Assembly: GCA_001898165.1 (NCBI GenBank)
Contig: MKTD01000028.1
Span: 62,001 to 126,000, forward strand
Reading direction: 5' to 3'
Length of the DNA stretch: 64,000 nt
DNA from: Bacteroidia bacterium 43-41
GTDB lineage: Bacteria > Bacteroidota > Bacteroidia > Bacteroidales > Dysgonomonadaceae
The first letter of the stretch is position 1, and the number at the start of each line of letters is the position of its first letter. Positions 61,604 to 64,000 of this stretch are shown one piece after another. The notes beneath the pieces were generated by a model that saw only the letters and a program-made list of their open reading frames with translations, was not told where the DNA came from and made no database searches. Position numbers and translations under genes: made by a program.

Positions 61604-62145
61604 AACTCTATTTGGTAAGACATACCCGCGTGGACACGCCTGCCGGAATTTGCTACGGCAATTCCGATGTAGGCCTGGCGGGCACTTTCCCGGAAGAGTT
61701 GCTCGCCGTGCAATCGGAACTGGAGGGTATCCGATTTGCAAAAACATACAGCAGCCCGTTGAAAAGATGTGTAACCCTGGCACAAAGTTTATCGCGTTCG
61801 GTTATCGTAGATGAAAGAATAAGGGAATTTGATTTTGGCGAATGGGAACATAAGGCGTGGAACGATATCTATGCTCTGGAAACGGGTAAAAAGTGGTTCA
61901 ACGATTATGTGAACACATCATGCCCTCAAGGCGAATCGTTCCGTATGATGCTTCGACGGGTAGATAAATTTCTTGGTCAGCTGCCCGATACCGATGAAAA
62001 TATTCTGATTGTCACCCACGCCGGAATTATCCGGGCATTCCTCATACTGATAGAGGATTATACGATAAACGAAGCATTTGACACGCCAGTGGCGTATGGA
62101 GAGGTAATAACGATTGAAAAAAAGAAGAGGGATACAACGAAATAA
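61600..62145 (+). CDS. cobC: Alpha-ribazole phosphatase (histidine phosphatase family)
   Basis: Removes the phosphate from alpha-ribazole 5'-phosphate. Active-site RHT motif (LVRHTRVDTPAGICYGNSD), second Arg in SSPLKRCV, catalytic Glu in REFDFGEWE and second His in VTHAGIIRA. 181 residues. Overlaps cobS. Confidence 0.93.
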   Translation: MKLYLVRHTRVDTPAGICYGNSDVGLAGTFPEELLAVQSELEGIRFAKTYSSPLKRCVTLAQSLSRSVIVDERIREFDFGEWEHKAWNDIYALETGKKWFNDYVNTSCPQGESFRMMLRRVDKFLGQLPDTDENILIVTHAGIIRAFLILIEDYTINEAFDTPVAYGEVITIEKKKRDTTK

Positions 62146-62149
62146 AATT

Positions 62150-63199
62150 ATGCTTACCGGACACGGCAACGACCTATACGACTACAACGGAAAAATAATC
62201 GCCGATTTCAGCTCGAACATCCCTTACCGGAACGCTTCGGCGCAGATTGCGGCGCATCTATCGGGTTGCCTGCACCTTATCGAAAACTATCCCGACCCGA
62301 ATGCGCGTACGCTTACACGCGAGATTGCCGCCCACCACAACATTCCTCCGGAAAACGTGCTGGTCACCAACGGCTCGGCAGAAGCGTTTTATCTTTTGGC
62401 GCACCTGTTTGCCGGGAAGCACAGCACGATAACCTATCCCGCTTTTGCCGAGTACGAAGATGCCTGTACCGTATATAGGCACACCTTGTCGTTCCTGCCG
62501 GTAAACGAACTGTGCGAAAGCAACGATTTCACCGGTAGTGAAACCGTTTGGTTTGCCGTCCCCAACAATCCCGACGGTATTATCGTGTCCGATAAAACCA
62601 TTAAAGCACTTTGTGATAACCATCCGCATACCCGCTTCATCATTGATAACGCCTACGGCGAATTGTGCCCGCAGTGCCGCTCGGTCGTATCCTTGCATGC
62701 GCAACACCCGAATCTGATTTCGGTACATTCGCTCACAAAAACCTTCGCTATCCCCGGCTTGCGGTTGGGTTACATTATCGCTGGCAAATCCATCATAGAA
62801 CAGCTCCAGCCCCTGCGCACCCCGTGGGCGGTGAATGCGCTGGCGCAGGAGGCAGGCAGTTTCGTGATGAAAAATTACAACCGTTTATCACCCGACGTCC
62901 ATGCGTTATGCCGCGAATCGTATATGTTTCAACAGCAACTTGCAGCGCTGCCACATCTTGAGGCAACACCGTCGCCGTGCAACTATTTTTTGGTGCAGTT
63001 GAAGGAAGGCACGGCATCACAGCTGAAGTCTTACCTCATCGACGAGCACGGCATCCTGATCCGAGATGCCGGTAATTTCCGCGGGCTGTCGCCCCGGCAC
63101 TTCCGGCTGTCGGTACAGGAGAAAGCAGCAAACGATCGTCTGGTTGAAGCGTTGCGTGAATTTTTAAAAAAAACGCCCCGATGTACGATTTTATCCTGA
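62150..63199 (+). CDS. cobD: Threonine-phosphate decarboxylase (CobD-like, PLP fold type I)
   Basis: Makes (R)-1-amino-2-propanol phosphate, the linker of the cobamide. Aminotransferase-fold protein: GHGNDLYDYNGKIIADFSSN start, TNGSAEAFYLLAH, VPNNPDG, IIDNAYGEL and the PLP lysine in HSLTKTFAIPGLRLGY. I chose ATG 62150 (MLTGHGND), four bases after cobC; an ATG at 62114 inside cobC would add 12 unrelated residues. A histidinol-phosphate aminotransferase is the main alternative, but context favours CobD. Confidence 0.9.
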   Translation: MLTGHGNDLYDYNGKIIADFSSNIPYRNASAQIAAHLSGCLHLIENYPDPNARTLTREIAAHHNIPPENVLVTNGSAEAFYLLAHLFAGKHSTITYPAFAEYEDACTVYRHTLSFLPVNELCESNDFTGSETVWFAVPNNPDGIIVSDKTIKALCDNHPHTRFIIDNAYGELCPQCRSVVSLHAQHPNLISVHSLTKTFAIPGLRLGYIIAGKSIIEQLQPLRTPWAVNALAQEAGSFVMKNYNRLSPDVHALCRESYMFQQQLAALPHLEATPSPCNYFLVQLKEGTASQLKSYLIDEHGILIRDAGNFRGLSPRHFRLSVQEKAANDRLVEALREFLKKTPRCTILS

Positions 63200-64000
63200 C
63201 TCATCGCGATTTCCTCATCCCGCTTGCAGGCGGCTTTTTGCTCGACGCCCTGTTGGGCGACCCTGCCCGATTACCGCATCCCATCCGGCTGTTTGGTAAT
63301 ATGATTGCATTCTGCGAACAGAAATTCAACAGAGGTGGGCGGAGAAGGACAAAAGGCATCGCGGTTGCATCGGCACTGGTCTTCATTGTTTTTGGAGTAT
63401 TTTATGGCATTCAAATCGCATTGAAGGATTTTTCCGCAGTAAAAATCGCCATAAATACCCTGCTGTTTTTCTACGCCCTCGGCAACCGAAGCCTGATTAC
63501 CGAAGCATTGAAGGTGGAACGCCAGGTACAAAAAAACGATTTGTCCGCTGCCCGCAAACAGTTGAGCCGGATTGTAGGGCGTGACACGTCGCAGCTCTCG
63601 TTCCAACAGATCCGTACCGCCACACTCGAAACACTTGCCGAAAACCTGAGCGACGGCGTAATCGCACCGCTGTTTTTCTATGCCGTTGGCGGAATTCCGC
63701 TGATGATGACATACAAAATGATAAACACTTTGGACTCGATGATCGGCTATAAAAGCGACCGGTACAAAGATTTTGGATGGTTTGCCGCACGTATCCTCGA
63801 CGACGGCGCAAACTTTATCCCCGCACGGCTCACAGCGTTTTTCATGATCTTAATTCCGCCGTCGGCACGTGGATTTCGCTTCGTCCGCAAATATGCACGC
63901 CGGCACTCCAGTCCCAATTCGGGCTATCCGGAATCGGCACTGGCAGGCATTCTCGATTGCCGTTTCGGCGGCCCGAATATATATTGCGGGGAACGGGTAG
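63181..64000 (+). CDS. cbiB: Adenosylcobinamide-phosphate synthase, cut by the window end
   Basis: Integral membrane enzyme that condenses adenosylcobyrate with aminopropanol phosphate. It begins ATG TAC GAT (63181), overlapping the cobD stop by 19 bases, and stays open to the last base (273 codons). Family parts seen: LLDALLGDPARLPHPIRLFGNMI, GRDTSQLSFQQIRTATLETLAENLSDGVIAPLFFYAVGG, MINTLDSMIGYKSDRYKDFGWFAARILDDGANFIPARL and HSSPNSGYPESALAG. About 40 residues are missing beyond the end. The operon probably continues. Confidence 0.94.
   Translation, partial: MYDFILTHRDFLIPLAGGFLLDALLGDPARLPHPIRLFGNMIAFCEQKFNRGGRRRTKGIAVASALVFIVFGVFYGIQIALKDFSAVKIAINTLLFFYALGNRSLITEALKVERQVQKNDLSAARKQLSRIVGRDTSQLSFQQIRTATLETLAENLSDGVIAPLFFYAVGGIPLMMTYKMINTLDSMIGYKSDRYKDFGWFAARILDDGANFIPARLTAFFMILIPPSARGFRFVRKYARRHSSPNSGYPESALAGILDCRFGGPNIYCGERV

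Overview
The window is a chromosomal segment of a Bacteroidota bacterium, most likely a Bacteroidales member. Dysgonomonadaceae (Petrimonas/Proteiniphilum-like) is a guess that needs a 16S or marker-gene comparison. Supporting evidence: several promoters fit the Bacteroidota pattern TTTG-N19-21-TAnnTTTG, Shine-Dalgarno sequences are absent, and there is an Oar-type TonB-dependent receptor, DUF5606 and DUF2582 proteins, and many lipoproteins with a short signal followed by Cys.

Layout. 1-6.9 kb: a linear-amide C-N hydrolase beside the remnant of a second copy, then a four-gene 2-oxoacid (pyruvate or acetoin) dehydrogenase operon in which the only visible lipoyl domain is fused to E3 and E2 has none. 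6.9-9.4 kb: PhoR/PhoB-type two-component pair. 9.7-12.2 kb: tight + strand operon of a YiiX-like lipoprotein hydrolase, a DUF368 (polyprenyl-phosphate flippase) protein and an EamA transporter. 12.3-20.3 kb: lactonase-like propeller, DUF5606, CdsA, a DUF2582 winged helix, GalE, a FemAB/GNAT-like enzyme, a candidate small RNA, PlsC, a small membrane protein and a KAS III-like synthase. 20.4-22.2 kb: a two-gene cassette (DUF3307 + SatD) bracketed by a perfect 100-bp duplication of the fhs 3' end and preceded by six phased half-sites. 22.1-25.8 kb: fhs and uvrB. 26-34.5 kb: a histidine-utilisation operon hutU-ftcD-pnuC-hutI-fchA-hutH and an MFS permease; it yields glutamate and methenyl-THF, and Fhs nearby could turn the one-carbon unit into formate and ATP. 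34.6-48.6 kb: cutC, a GH20 hexosaminidase, nhaD, nfo, an SGNH hydrolase, pdxB, an OmpA/TPR-like lipoprotein, an output-less HAMP sensor with TrkH, tyrS and an acyl-ACP thioesterase. 48.7-50.2 kb: tRNA-Gln, a decayed DUF4143 ATPase remnant, an orphan small gene and a YegP-like protein. 50.4-55.9 kb: TonB-dependent receptor and groEL/groES. 56.1-64 kb: a + strand cobamide uptake and late-assembly operon (shortened PP-loop protein, btuF, btuC, btuD, cobU, cobT, cobS, cobC, cobD, cbiB), with cbiB cut by the window end.

Intergenic DNA is rich in repeats: a MITE-like palindromic family (about 9.41, 13.63 and 25.78 kb), a second dispersed family (about 16.56, 20.38 and 27.38 kb), purine-rich heptamer tracts, and short tandem repeats ending at start codons. 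The strongest candidate for something undescribed is the DUF3307/SatD cassette. SatD looks like a compact class III nucleotidyl-cyclase fold with a C-terminal helix-turn-helix; its gene lies behind an unusually regular operator array, and the cassette sits in what looks like a gene-3'-end insertion site.
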